From Gammaproteobacteria bacterium (lineage in GTDB: Bacteria > Pseudomonadota > Gammaproteobacteria > GRL18): DNA of 15,571 nt. The position numbers were made by a program, and so were the translations under genes. The stretch spans positions 1-15,571 of the forward strand of contig JALTKC010000334.1 in assembly GCA_027076245.1 (NCBI GenBank), read 5' to 3'. Position 1 is the first letter of the stretch; each line of letters opens with the position of its first letter. Shown here one piece after another: positions 1 to 5,709 of the stretch. Below the pieces are notes generated by a model. That model had not been told where the DNA came from. It ran no database searches and saw only the letters and a list, made by a program, of their open reading frames with translations.

Positions 1-102
1 ATTATAATTATCAGGTGAAGCCTTATTACAGGATGATAAAATGATGGCCTGTGAGCTTATAAAAAGCACAAAAATCCATTTTAACAGCCTGTCCAGGTTC
101 AT
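1..102 (-). CDS. Partial lipoprotein gene (5' end only)
   Basis: On the minus strand an ATG at 102-100 overlaps the TGA stop of rlmD (ATGA) and opens a frame with no stop for the 34 codons to the window edge. The product begins MNLDRLLKWIFVLF, a basic then hydrophobic stretch, and reaches the lipobox-like LSSC with the Cys at residue 25. This is a typical lipoprotein signal peptide, so the mature protein should be lipid-anchored in the envelope. The ATGA overlap implies co-transcription and translational coupling with rlmD. The body lies outside the window and no family can be assigned. In E. coli rlmD is followed by relA, so this neighbourhood differs. A chance open frame is possible, but a start codon, signal peptide and lipobox together make a real gene likely. 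Confidence 0.65.
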   Translation of the reverse strand, partial: MNLDRLLKWIFVLFISSQAIILSSCNKASPDNYN

Positions 103-1439
103 TTTTCAAAAAGCGCTATGGATTCCACATGAGCCGTATGAGGGAACATATCCATAACCCCGGCTTTTACCAGCTTATAACCGTTCTGGTGCACCATAAT
201 TTCAGTATCCCTTGCCAGGGTTGCAGGGTTGCAGGAGACATAAACCACCGTATGGGCACCCAGTTTCGGCAGATATTCAATAATTTCCCTCGCACCACTG
301 CGCGCCGGATCCAGCAGAATGCGATCGTATTGCTGTTTTGCCCACTGCATACCTGAGACTTCCTTAAACAGATCGGCCGCATAAAAGTCAGCATTCTCTA
401 TGCCGTTTTTAAGGGCATTTTCTTTTGCTCGAACCACCAGTTCAGCACTGCCCTCAACACCGGTAACCTGTTTAACTTTACGAGCCAGCGGCAGAGTAAA
501 ATTCCCCAGTCCGCAAAACAGATCCAGCACCTTATCATCCGGCTCCGGCGCCAGTAATTCCAGGGCAAGGTTAATCATTTTACGGTTAATATCCATATTA
601 ACCTGAGTAAAATCCGTAGGCCGGAATTCATGTACGATATTATGCTCAGGCAGGCGGTACTGTAAGGGCTTAAAATCAGCCTCATTTTCAGGCCACAGCC
701 GGGTAATGGAATCCGGACCTTTAGGCTGCAGATAAAGATGCAGGTTCATAGTACGGGCATAATCTTTAAGTTTTTGCCGGTCCTCTTCATTAAATTCTTC
801 CAGGTGCCGGACAATAAAAGCGCCCTGCTCATCGCCATAAGCCACTTCAATCTGTGGTATTTTCTGATAAATGGATAAGGAACGCAGTAGCTCTGATAAT
901 TCCTTAAGATGCATCCCGACATCAGGATAAAGCACTTTACAGCTGTCCAGCTCAGCCAGAAAATTACTGTGTTTTTCCCTGAACCCGACCAGCATTTTGT
1001 CCTTTTTAACCACAAAACGTACACCCAGACGGGCTTTTCTGCGGTAACCCCAATGAGGGCCGGTGAGGGGCTCAAGCACACTTTGTGGTTCACTTTTACC
1101 AATACGTTTCAGGTTTTCCAGAAGCACATTCTGTTTCAGGATAATCTGCTGATCCGCCGCAAGATGCTGCAGGCTACAGCCACCGCAAACGGAAAAATGC
1201 TCACACTCAGGTTCTACCCTTAATGGCGATGCTTTAATAATTTCATGCACCCAGCCCTCAGCAATATTTTTGCGCTTGCCGGTATAAATAAAGGTCAGCT
1301 CTTCCCCTTCCAGAGCCCCGTCAATAAATACTGTTAAATCATCAATATGACAGACACCTCTACCGTCATGACTGACCGATTCAATGGTCACTAATACGGG
1401 TTCCTGAGGAAGTTTTGCTTTACGACGTCGTCTGGCCAT
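99..1439 (-). CDS. rlmD: 23S rRNA (uracil-1939-C5)-methyltransferase RlmD
   Basis: SAM-dependent enzyme that makes 5-methyluridine at position 1939 of 23S rRNA in the cytoplasm (formerly RumA). The 446 residues fit the family (about 430-450). After a basic N-terminus comes a TRAM RNA-binding domain (about residues 12-70). The [4Fe-4S] ligands are C79, C85, C88 (in CEHFSVCGGC) and C167. The Rossmann-type methyltransferase domain has SAM motif DLFCGLGNF (306-314), DPAR (377-380) and catalytic C403 in SCNPATLARD. All key residues are present, so it should be active. The start at 1439 gives the usual basic N-terminus followed by the TRAM domain; the Shine-Dalgarno signal is weak. It is divergent from the lipoprotein/Tim44 pair and overlaps a downstream lipoprotein gene by ATGA. 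Identification is firm. Confidence 0.96.
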   Translation of the reverse strand: MARRRRKAKLPQEPVLVTIESVSHDGRGVCHIDDLTVFIDGALEGEELTFIYTGKRKNIAEGWVHEIIKASPLRVEPECEHFSVCGGCSLQHLAADQQIILKQNVLLENLKRIGKSEPQSVLEPLTGPHWGYRRKARLGVRFVVKKDKMLVGFREKHSNFLAELDSCKVLYPDVGMHLKELSELLRSLSIYQKIPQIEVAYGDEQGAFIVRHLEEFNEEDRQKLKDYARTMNLHLYLQPKGPDSITRLWPENEADFKPLQYRLPEHNIVHEFRPTDFTQVNMDINRKMINLALELLAPEPDDKVLDLFCGLGNFTLPLARKVKQVTGVEGSAELVVRAKENALKNGIENADFYAADLFKEVSGMQWAKQQYDRILLDPARSGAREIIEYLPKLGAHTVVYVSCNPATLARDTEIMVHQNGYKLVKAGVMDMFPHTAHVESIALFEK

Positions 1440-1611
1440 GAAATTCTGCTGATTGCTTTAATAAAAGCGAGATTTTAACAGAACACCGATAAATAAGAAA
1501 TGCAGGAGCCCGGCTACCGGAGGTAATTTATAATCAGGTAAGTTATAATTTGCTGTTCTGATTTAACTGTTTATTTATCAACTCTTATTTCAATTCTATT
1601 AAAGGTGAATA
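1440..1611. promoter_or_regulatory. Divergent intergenic region with candidate -10 boxes
   Basis: This 172-bp gap separates rlmD (minus) from the lipoprotein gene (plus), so it should hold both promoters. Two TATAAT hexamers, 15 bp apart, occur on the plus strand at 1529-1534 and 1544-1549, each inside a TTATAAT copy. Neither has a convincing -35 at 17 bp. AAAGGTG at 1601-1607 is a good ribosome binding site for the ATG at 1612. No operator can be recognised. Confidence 0.35.
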
Positions 1612-2031
1612 ATGCTTTTAGCGTATAGGTTTAGATTACTGTTATTTATTGTTCCTGTGGGGCTTTTATTAGCTCTGACGGCCTGCTCCCCCCATCCCGG
1701 TGCTGGTAACTGGCAGGCGGATGGTGAAAATGCCCTGAAAATATCCCGAATTAATGTGGTTTTTGAAGGCACTGCGGATTTTTTTACACCGGGGCGTGAG
1801 GATTCCATTCGACGCTGCTTCTGGGCTGCTATTGGTGAGCACAGTCTGCAGTTTCAGTGTGTACAGTCGGACAATACCGATATTAAGGAAACTTATCAGT
1901 TTTTTGTCAGTCCAACAGGAAAGGCTGAGTTGAAACAAAACGAACAACTTATTGGTGTATTTAATAAAATACCCTACCAGGCTGACAATGAAAAACAGTC
2001 ATCATCGAAGCAAACAATGGAACACAAATGA
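1612..2031 (+). CDS. Small lipoprotein of unknown function
   Basis: A 139-residue protein with a signal peptide: basic start, hydrophobic run at residues 9-21 and lipobox LTAC with the modified Cys at 25. It should be acylated and anchored in the cytoplasmic or outer membrane. The mature part of about 115 residues has two more Cys (the RRCFWAA and QFQCVQ segments) that could form a disulfide, and a hydrophilic Gln/Ser/Lys-rich tail. The middle reads like a small beta-rich domain, but I do not recognise a family. The AAAGGTG ribosome binding site and ATG at 1612 fix the start. Its stop overlaps the start of the Tim44-like gene (ATGA at 2028-2031), so the two are probably translated together and may work together at the membrane. 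Confidence 0.8.
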   Translation: MLLAYRFRLLLFIVPVGLLLALTACSPHPGAGNWQADGENALKISRINVVFEGTADFFTPGREDSIRRCFWAAIGEHSLQFQCVQSDNTDIKETYQFFVSPTGKAELKQNEQLIGVFNKIPYQADNEKQSSSKQTMEHK

Positions 2032-3017
2032 ATAACAAGTTAATTATCACCTTTATCAGTATTTTTACCCTGACACTTTTTGTACTCAGCACGGCTGAAG
2101 CCAAACGCTTTGGCGGTGGTTTTTCCTTTGGTGGGAAAAAATCCTATAGCTCTACTTATAAACAGAAGAGCTTTCAGCAAAAGTCATTTTCCCAACAAAA
2201 AGCAGCGGCAGCAAATCAGCAGCGTAAACAACAGCTCACTCAACGAGGCGGTTTAATGGGTATGTTAGGCGGTCTGGCACTGGGCGGCCTGTTAGGTGCC
2301 CTGTTTTTTGGTGGTGCTTTTGAAGGTTTTAATTTCTTTGATTTTCTTATGATTGGCGGTGTTATCCTGCTGGTCATGTGGCTAATGAACCGCAAAAAAC
2401 CTATCCCTCGTCAGCAGACCGCTACGGCCGGCGCTTATGATTTTGGCCAAAGTACGACAAGCAGTACGGTAAACAGCACTACAGACAATCAACCTGAAGC
2501 TCCCCGTTTAAATACCATGCACAGGGAAGATGCCGGTTTTACGAAAAGTTTTGCCGAACAGTTTGGTATGAATTCCTCAGACCATTCTCATAACAATCAG
2601 GATTCCTCTGTCGATGCCCAGACGGTTATCCTACCGGACTGGTTTGATCAGGAAGAGTTCCTGTCCGGTGCCCGTTCTGCCTATACCATGCTACAGGAAG
2701 CCTGGGATACAGGTGATCTGGACTCCATAAAAAATTTGACCACCGACAGTGTTTTTGCTGAAATCAGCCGCCAGTATGCCCAGGAACCCACCCAGGGAAA
2801 TACCCGCATATTGAAGCTGGATGCCCAGTTAATTGATTTTAATGAACTGACTGATCATTCAGAAGCCGCGGTACTGTTTGATGCCGTATTAAGTGAAACA
2901 GACAGCAATGGTCAGCAGGGCCGGGCCAATCAGGTTAAGGAGCTCTGGCATTTTATCCGCTCTGCCGACAGCACCAGTCCCACCTGGTATCTGGACGGAA
3001 TTCAACAGATGGAGTAG
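2028..3017 (+). CDS. Tim44-like domain membrane protein
   Basis: A 329-residue envelope protein. It has a Sec signal peptide (residues 1-25, likely cleavage after AEA) and a Gly/Ser/Phe-, then Gln/Lys-rich low-complexity segment (about 28-72). Next come a Gly-rich hydrophobic stretch (75-98), a membrane span (about 104-120), a polar Ser/Thr linker (125-200) and a C-terminal domain (203-328). The last has the features of bacterial Tim44-like domains: FLSGARSAYTMLQEAWDTGD followed by a helix and a beta-rich NTF2/Tim44-like sheet ending in WYLDGIQ. Bacterial Tim44-like proteins share the domain of the mitochondrial import motor subunit, but their role in bacteria is poorly known. The start overlaps the stop of the preceding lipoprotein gene, indicating coupling. 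The family call is good; the function is open. Confidence 0.85.
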   Translation: MNNKLIITFISIFTLTLFVLSTAEAKRFGGGFSFGGKKSYSSTYKQKSFQQKSFSQQKAAAANQQRKQQLTQRGGLMGMLGGLALGGLLGALFFGGAFEGFNFFDFLMIGGVILLVMWLMNRKKPIPRQQTATAGAYDFGQSTTSSTVNSTTDNQPEAPRLNTMHREDAGFTKSFAEQFGMNSSDHSHNNQDSSVDAQTVILPDWFDQEEFLSGARSAYTMLQEAWDTGDLDSIKNLTTDSVFAEISRQYAQEPTQGNTRILKLDAQLIDFNELTDHSEAAVLFDAVLSETDSNGQQGRANQVKELWHFIRSADSTSPTWYLDGIQQME

Positions 3018-3278
3018 TAGGTAACAGGTTTTAGGCTGTTTTTAAGTAATTCAATATATTAGAAATATATTATGATTATAAAAATTAGTAATAACCCTAA
3101 TGATTTAAGGTTTAATTGCTTGTTATTATAATAGTTACCTGAATGAAACAGCTGTTTTTGAGAAAATCATGGAATATAAAGATTACTCTCCAACTCAGCA
3201 ATAATAATACTAATTCAGTTTCAGGTTAGTTCATCTGCATTAAACTTTTTATAAATAAATATAAGTGGGGATACGAAT
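3018..3278. other. AT-rich intergenic region with short palindromes
   Basis: No gene is supported here. The perfect inverted repeat AATATATT-AGA-AATATATT lies at 3053-3071, shortly after the Tim44-like gene, but has no proper T-tract. The 12-bp perfect palindrome AAACAGCTGTTT lies at 3146-3157 and could be a protein-binding site. An 11-codon ATG frame near 3170 has no support. The stretch presumably carries the promoter of the small ORF at 3279. Confidence 0.4.
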
Positions 3279-3380
3279 ATGACTACCATTGGAAAATTTT
3301 GTGTTAACTGTACTGCTGCAGCCATTGCAGTGGTATCTTTTATTACACTGGCGACATTAATCTGGGTTTCTATGCTCTGA
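3279..3380 (+). CDS. Small single-span membrane protein, 33 aa (predicted)
   Basis: ATG at 3279 to TGA at 3378-3380 encodes 33 residues: a short polar N-terminus (MTTIGKF), a CxxC motif (C8, C11), then an uninterrupted hydrophobic stretch (residues 12-33) with one Trp. This is the composition of a single membrane-spanning small protein. A weak purine-rich ribosome binding site (GTGGGG, 3265-3270) lies 8 nt upstream, and a GC-rich hairpin follows the stop by 12 nt. Translation of the other frames gives nothing similar. I do not recognise a family; small membrane proteins of this type often modulate respiratory oxidases, transporters or kinases. The CxxC could bind metal or be redox-active, but that is inference. 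Confidence 0.5.
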   Translation: MTTIGKFCVNCTAAAIAVVSFITLATLIWVSML

Positions 3381-3391
3381 TTATTTAACAA

Positions 3392-3415
3392 GCCGGGTTC
3401 CCGACAGAGCCCGGT
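3392..3415 (+). terminator. GC-rich hairpin after the 33-codon ORF
   Basis: CCGGGTTC and GAGCCCGG form an 8-bp stem (one G-T pair) around a 6-nt loop at 3393-3414. It begins 12 nt after the stop of the small ORF. There is no clear T-tract directly downstream, so it may be a weak terminator or an RNA 3'-end stabiliser. Confidence 0.4.
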
Positions 3416-3448
3416 ATTGCGCCTGCATTTCTTTCCTTAATTTTCTTC

Positions 3449-3473
3449 CAGGATATCAGCCCATATCCTGTTT
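3449..3473 (+). terminator. Hairpin, possible terminator
   Basis: CAGGATAT (3449-3456) and ATATCCTG (3463-3470) form a perfect 8-bp stem around CAGCCC, followed by TTT and later T-rich sequence. Together with the hairpin at 3392 it separates the small ORF from the heme protein gene. The T-tract is short, so the strength is uncertain. Confidence 0.3.
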
Positions 3474-3503
3474 CAGCCATTACTTTTAATTTATTCTATT
3501 TTC

Positions 3504-3519
3504 TGTAACCCATATCACA
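3504..3519 (+). promoter_or_regulatory. CRP/Vfr-like operator upstream of the heme c gene
   Basis: TGTAA-CCCATA-TCACA matches 9 of the 10 conserved bases of the CRP consensus (TGTGA-N6-TCACA). Its centre lies about 83 nt before the ATG at 3595. TATTTA at 3563-3568 could be a -10 box at class I spacing. It does not match the FNR box TTGAT-N4-ATCAA. Resemblance only; an unrelated site is possible. Confidence 0.35.
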
Positions 3520-3594
3520 TCACTTAAATAGTAAAATTACCACAATACAGGGTATTACTTAGTATTTAAATTAATTTTAAACGAGGTTTAATCA

Positions 3595-4167
3595 ATGAAA
3601 AAACTTACTCTGTCTTTACTGGCTTCAATATTAATTTTCTCTTCTACTTTTACAATGGCTCAGGACAAGGAACAGTTAATTCAGGAAAGCCGCCAGACTG
3701 TTAAGGCTTTTGGCAAAAGCCTTAAAGGTGAATTAAAAGCAGCCATTAAAAAAGGCGGGCCGGCTAATGGCATTGAGGTTTGTAATACTAAGGCCTTAAA
3801 AATTACCGAAGCAGTCAGCAAGGAACATGGTGTCCAGTTAAGCAGAACCTCATTAAAAACCCGTAATGACAAAAATGCCCCTACCGAATGGCAGAAAAAA
3901 GTACTGGAGGACTTTGAAGCCCGTAAGGCCAAAGGTGAGTCACCTAAGAAAATGGAATACAGTGAAATTGTTGAAGTGGATGGTAAAAAGCAGTTTCGTT
4001 ATATGAAAGCCATCGGTACTGGCCAGGTCTGTTTAAACTGTCACGGTGAAAAAGTTCTGCCTGCAGTTGAAGCTAAGTTATCAGAACTGTATCCAAATGA
4101 TAAGGCTCGCGGATATCATAAGGGTGATATCCGGGGTGCATTTGTATTAGTCAGGGATGTTCAGTAA
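3595..4167 (+). CDS. Periplasmic c-type heme protein, DUF3365/Tll0287-like
   Basis: A 190-residue protein with a Sec signal peptide (about 1-22, cleavage likely after AQ or MA) and one heme-c attachment motif CLNCH (146-150). It belongs to the DUF3365 family, whose structural model is cyanobacterial Tll0287, a PAS-like fold carrying one heme c with unusual His/Cys axial ligation. C63, in the family motif GIEVCNTKA, is the only other Cys and is the expected axial thiolate by analogy. H150 would be the histidine ligand. Such proteins are thought to be periplasmic redox sensors or electron carriers; no partner is encoded next door. GAGG at 3583-3586 supports the start at 3595. A CRP-like box lies upstream, and a REP-like palindrome follows the stop. 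The family call is strong; the function is unproven. Confidence 0.88.
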   Translation: MKKLTLSLLASILIFSSTFTMAQDKEQLIQESRQTVKAFGKSLKGELKAAIKKGGPANGIEVCNTKALKITEAVSKEHGVQLSRTSLKTRNDKNAPTEWQKKVLEDFEARKAKGESPKKMEYSEIVEVDGKKQFRYMKAIGTGQVCLNCHGEKVLPAVEAKLSELYPNDKARGYHKGDIRGAFVLVRDVQ

Positions 4168-4173
4168 AGAGAT

Positions 4174-4210
4174 ACACTCACCCTGGCCCTCTCCCATAGG
4201 GAGAGGGAAT
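4174..4210 (+). repeat. REP-like palindromic element, copy 1
   Basis: A CACTCACCCT leader is followed by the perfect 9-bp inverted repeat CCCTCTCCC-ATA-GGGAGAGGG (4187-4207) and then AATAT. The same leader-plus-stem design occurs in opposite orientation at 10424-10460. It lies 6 nt after the heme gene stop and could end or stabilise its mRNA. It resembles the short REP elements scattered through many bacterial genomes. Confidence 0.7.
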
Positions 4211-4234
4211 ATGCTAACTGGAAGCGACTATTAA

Positions 4235-4306
4235 ATGCTCTGGATTATTATAGAAGTCAGTATTATTGTCGGTCTTATTCTGTTTTTATGGCATCTGTTA
4301 AGGTAA
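4235..4306 (+). CDS. Possible 23-aa membrane peptide
   Basis: ATG at 4235 to TAA at 4304-4306 encodes MLWIIIEVSIIVGLILFLWHLLR: one hydrophobic helix with a central Glu, aromatic Trp residues near both ends and a positive C-terminus, exactly the profile of a tiny inner-membrane protein. GGAAG (4220-4224) lies 10 nt upstream as a possible ribosome binding site. A seven-codon in-frame ORF (ATG 4211 to TAA 4232-4234) ends directly before this ATG, which might allow reinitiation. A tandem pair of hairpins follows. The ORF is short enough to be chance, so confidence is low, but hydrophobicity and charge placement favour a real peptide. Confidence 0.35.
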   Translation: MLWIIIEVSIIVGLILFLWHLLR

Positions 4307-4320
4307 ATATTGCTTTTTCT

Positions 4321-4352
4321 TCTGGTTACCATATGAGAGCATGGTAACCAGA
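4321..4352 (+). repeat. Perfect 12-bp inverted repeat (hairpin A)
   Basis: TCTGGTTACCAT (4321-4332) and ATGGTAACCAGA (4341-4352) are perfect reverse complements around an 8-nt loop. It follows the 23-codon ORF by 14 nt. There is no T-tract, so it is not a classic terminator on the plus strand. Confidence 0.8.
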
Positions 4353-4362
4353 TTCAAGACCA

Positions 4363-4390
4363 GCCAACATTAAATTTATTTAATGTTGGC
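4363..4390 (+). repeat. Perfect 12-bp inverted repeat (hairpin B)
   Basis: GCCAACATTAAA (4363-4374) and TTTAATGTTGGC (4379-4390) pair perfectly around TTTA. It starts 10 nt after hairpin A. It is followed by CATTCCCCTTTCGTTTT, an interrupted T-rich run, so it may be a terminator of modest strength ahead of the TVP38-like gene. Confidence 0.75.
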
Positions 4391-4421
4391 CATTCCCCTT
4401 TCGTTTTATATTTGTTTTACA

Positions 4422-4453
4422 ATAAGCCCGACATTAACACATTTGGGGCTTAT
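4422..4453 (+). promoter_or_regulatory. Inverted repeat over the leader and ribosome binding site of the TVP38-like gene
   Basis: ATAAGCCC (4422-4429) and GGGCTTAT (4446-4453) form a perfect 8-bp pair around a 16-nt loop. The second arm contains the GGGG (4445-4448) that serves as the likely ribosome binding site for the TTG start at 4459. If transcribed, the stem would hide that site. It could equally be an operator. Confidence 0.35.
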
Positions 4454-4458
4454 ACCCG

Positions 4459-5178
4459 TTGAAAATCTTGTGCTCAAAACGCCTAATCGGTTTGTTTAGC
4501 CTGATCATCTTTTTTATTCTGATTTATCTGGCCTTAAAAAACACAGGCTTTATTGATTTAATATCCGATACCAGCCGGTTTAAGGACTATTTATTGTCCA
4601 TTGGCCCCTGGGGAATTGGTCTGACAATTGGTTTGATGACCTTTGCCATTTTATTTAAATTACTGCCCAGTGCGGCAGTTGCTCTGGCTTCCGGCGCAGT
4701 ATATGGGCATACCTGGGGAACCATTTATATTATTACTGGAGCCTGGCTGGGTGCTATCATTGCTTTTCTGATTACCCGGATGTTAGGTGCTGATATTATT
4801 TGCCGTTTATCCGGTCACAGGATAAATATAAAACAGGAAACAGCGCAGGAAAAATCTCAGTCCTGGCTGATGTGGGGACTTTTAGTTTCCCGTTTTATTC
4901 CTGTTATCCCTTATGATATTGTCAGTTATGCCATGGGACTAACACCATTAAAATTATGGCGCTTTTCCCTGGCTACACTGATTGGGATTATACCCACCAG
5001 TTTTTTTCTCGCCCATGTGGGCAAAAATATGGCTGAAACTAACTTCACTGAAATGTTATCCGGTATGATGACGGCTGGTCTGGTTCTGTTACTGCCCTTT
5101 TTGATTATCCTTTATTTTCTTTACCGTACCAACAACCTTAAAGACCTGTTCAGTTTAACGCGCTGCAAACATGAATAA
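4459..5178 (+). CDS. TVP38/TMEM64 (DedA-like, VTT domain) membrane protein
   Basis: A 239-residue inner-membrane protein of the SNARE-associated/VTT superfamily, relatives of which act as lipid scramblases or flippases or support proton-motive force and envelope homeostasis. Hydrophobic spans lie at about 9-26, 52-82, 87-107, 138-158, 167-187 and 203-222. Family signatures are LLPSAAVALASGAVYG (68-83), GAWLGAIIAF (94-103) and RFIPVIPYDIVSYAMG (145-160). The frame opens with TTG at 4459, 10 nt after GGGG; no in-frame ATG or GTG keeps the first membrane helix, so TTG is preferred. TTG starts usually mean lower translation. It stands alone between the tandem hairpins and the copper operon. The family call is strong; the substrate is unknown. 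Confidence 0.88.
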   Translation: MKILCSKRLIGLFSLIIFFILIYLALKNTGFIDLISDTSRFKDYLLSIGPWGIGLTIGLMTFAILFKLLPSAAVALASGAVYGHTWGTIYIITGAWLGAIIAFLITRMLGADIICRLSGHRINIKQETAQEKSQSWLMWGLLVSRFIPVIPYDIVSYAMGLTPLKLWRFSLATLIGIIPTSFFLAHVGKNMAETNFTEMLSGMMTAGLVLLLPFLIILYFLYRTNNLKDLFSLTRCKHE

Positions 5179-5197
5179 GATGACAAAAATTTAATGT

Positions 5198-5240
5198 TCA
5201 GGAAAGGTTAAGGTTATAGTGACTGTTTTATAATAAATTT
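5198..5240 (+). promoter_or_regulatory. Candidate promoter of the copper ATPase operon
   Basis: The gap 5179-5310 should hold the promoter of the two-gene unit. TATAAT at 5229-5234 is a perfect -10 box, with only the weak -35 GGTTAA (5206-5211) at 17 bp. Alternatively TTAAGG (5209-5214) and TAAATT (5234-5239), 19 bp apart, would give the long spacer of MerR-family promoters around the core TATAGTGACT (5215-5224). The dyad is incomplete, so metal control is only suspected. Confidence 0.3.
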
Positions 5241-5310
5241 AACGTAAACAGATGCTCGATGCTCTTTGTTATTTTTTATTATTGAGTTTCTGATAAACAG
5301 GAGTTTTATT

Positions 5311-5676
5311 ATGAACAGCTTATGCAAAACATACGGGGTTATTATTAACCTTGATTATGCGCATCTCCCATCCAGTGAGTGCCACAAAGCCTGGCATAAA
5401 ATCTCCCGTGTTATGAAACTGTATGGTTTTCATATTGATAAAAGAATGTTTATTATCAGAACCGATAAAGACGAACAGACCATATCTGAGCTGGCCAGAG
5501 AGGCTATAAATTCTCTTGATACCGAAACCCGCTTTGGTTCTTTTTCCCCTTACCATTATATCGCAGACTTTCTGCTGCTGGATATCAGTCACTACAATGA
5601 TTTAAGGTTTCCAACCTCAGACAGTGGAATTGAACTGGAAGAAAACTTTATAGAAGACAACATTTCTTACGCATAA
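5311..5676 (+). CDS. Small protein with Cas2/VapD-like pattern, unknown function
   Basis: A 121-residue soluble protein. I start it at the ATG at 5311 because AGGAG (5299-5303) lies 7 nt before it; an ATG 45 nt upstream lacks such a site. The predicted order is beta (YGVIINLDY), helix (AWHKISRVMKLYGF), beta (KRMFIIRT), helix (QTISELAREAINSLD), beta (ADFLLLDIS), then an acidic tail. A hydrophobic strand ending in Asp (D15), an amphipathic helix ending in GF, and a second strand are the layout of ferredoxin-like Cas2/VapD ribonucleases, and the length is near theirs (about 95). This is pattern recognition, not proof. No cas genes or antitoxin lie nearby. Its stop is 33 nt before the copper ATPase, so the two probably share a transcript. 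Confidence 0.75.
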   Translation: MNSLCKTYGVIINLDYAHLPSSECHKAWHKISRVMKLYGFHIDKRMFIIRTDKDEQTISELAREAINSLDTETRFGSFSPYHYIADFLLLDISHYNDLRFPTSDSGIELEENFIEDNISYA

Positions 5677-5709
5677 ACCCGTGACAGGCAGAGAATAAAA
5701 GGAAGTAAA

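Noticed and set aside
746..1102. Second minus-strand frame inside rlmD
   Set aside because: It overlaps the well-supported RlmD frame in another phase and shows no protein-like motif.
3146..3157. LexA box at the palindrome AAACAGCTGTTT
   Set aside because: The LexA consensus needs CTGT-N8-ACAG spacing, which this compact palindrome does not have.
3170..3205. An 11-codon ATG frame in the intergenic region
   Set aside because: It is too short, lacks a ribosome binding site and has no hydrophobic or signal character.
3504..3519. FNR box before the heme protein gene
   Set aside because: The half-sites are TGTAA/TCACA, not TTGAT/ATCAA; the CRP-type consensus fits much better.
5266..5310. Upstream ATG at 5266 as the start of the Cas2/VapD-like gene, adding 15 residues
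   Set aside because: No ribosome binding site precedes it, while AGGAG lies 7 nt before the ATG at 5311; the extra residues also break the expected first strand layout.
5311..5676. A true CRISPR Cas2 gene
   Set aside because: No cas1, other cas genes or repeat array are present; only the fold pattern is similar.
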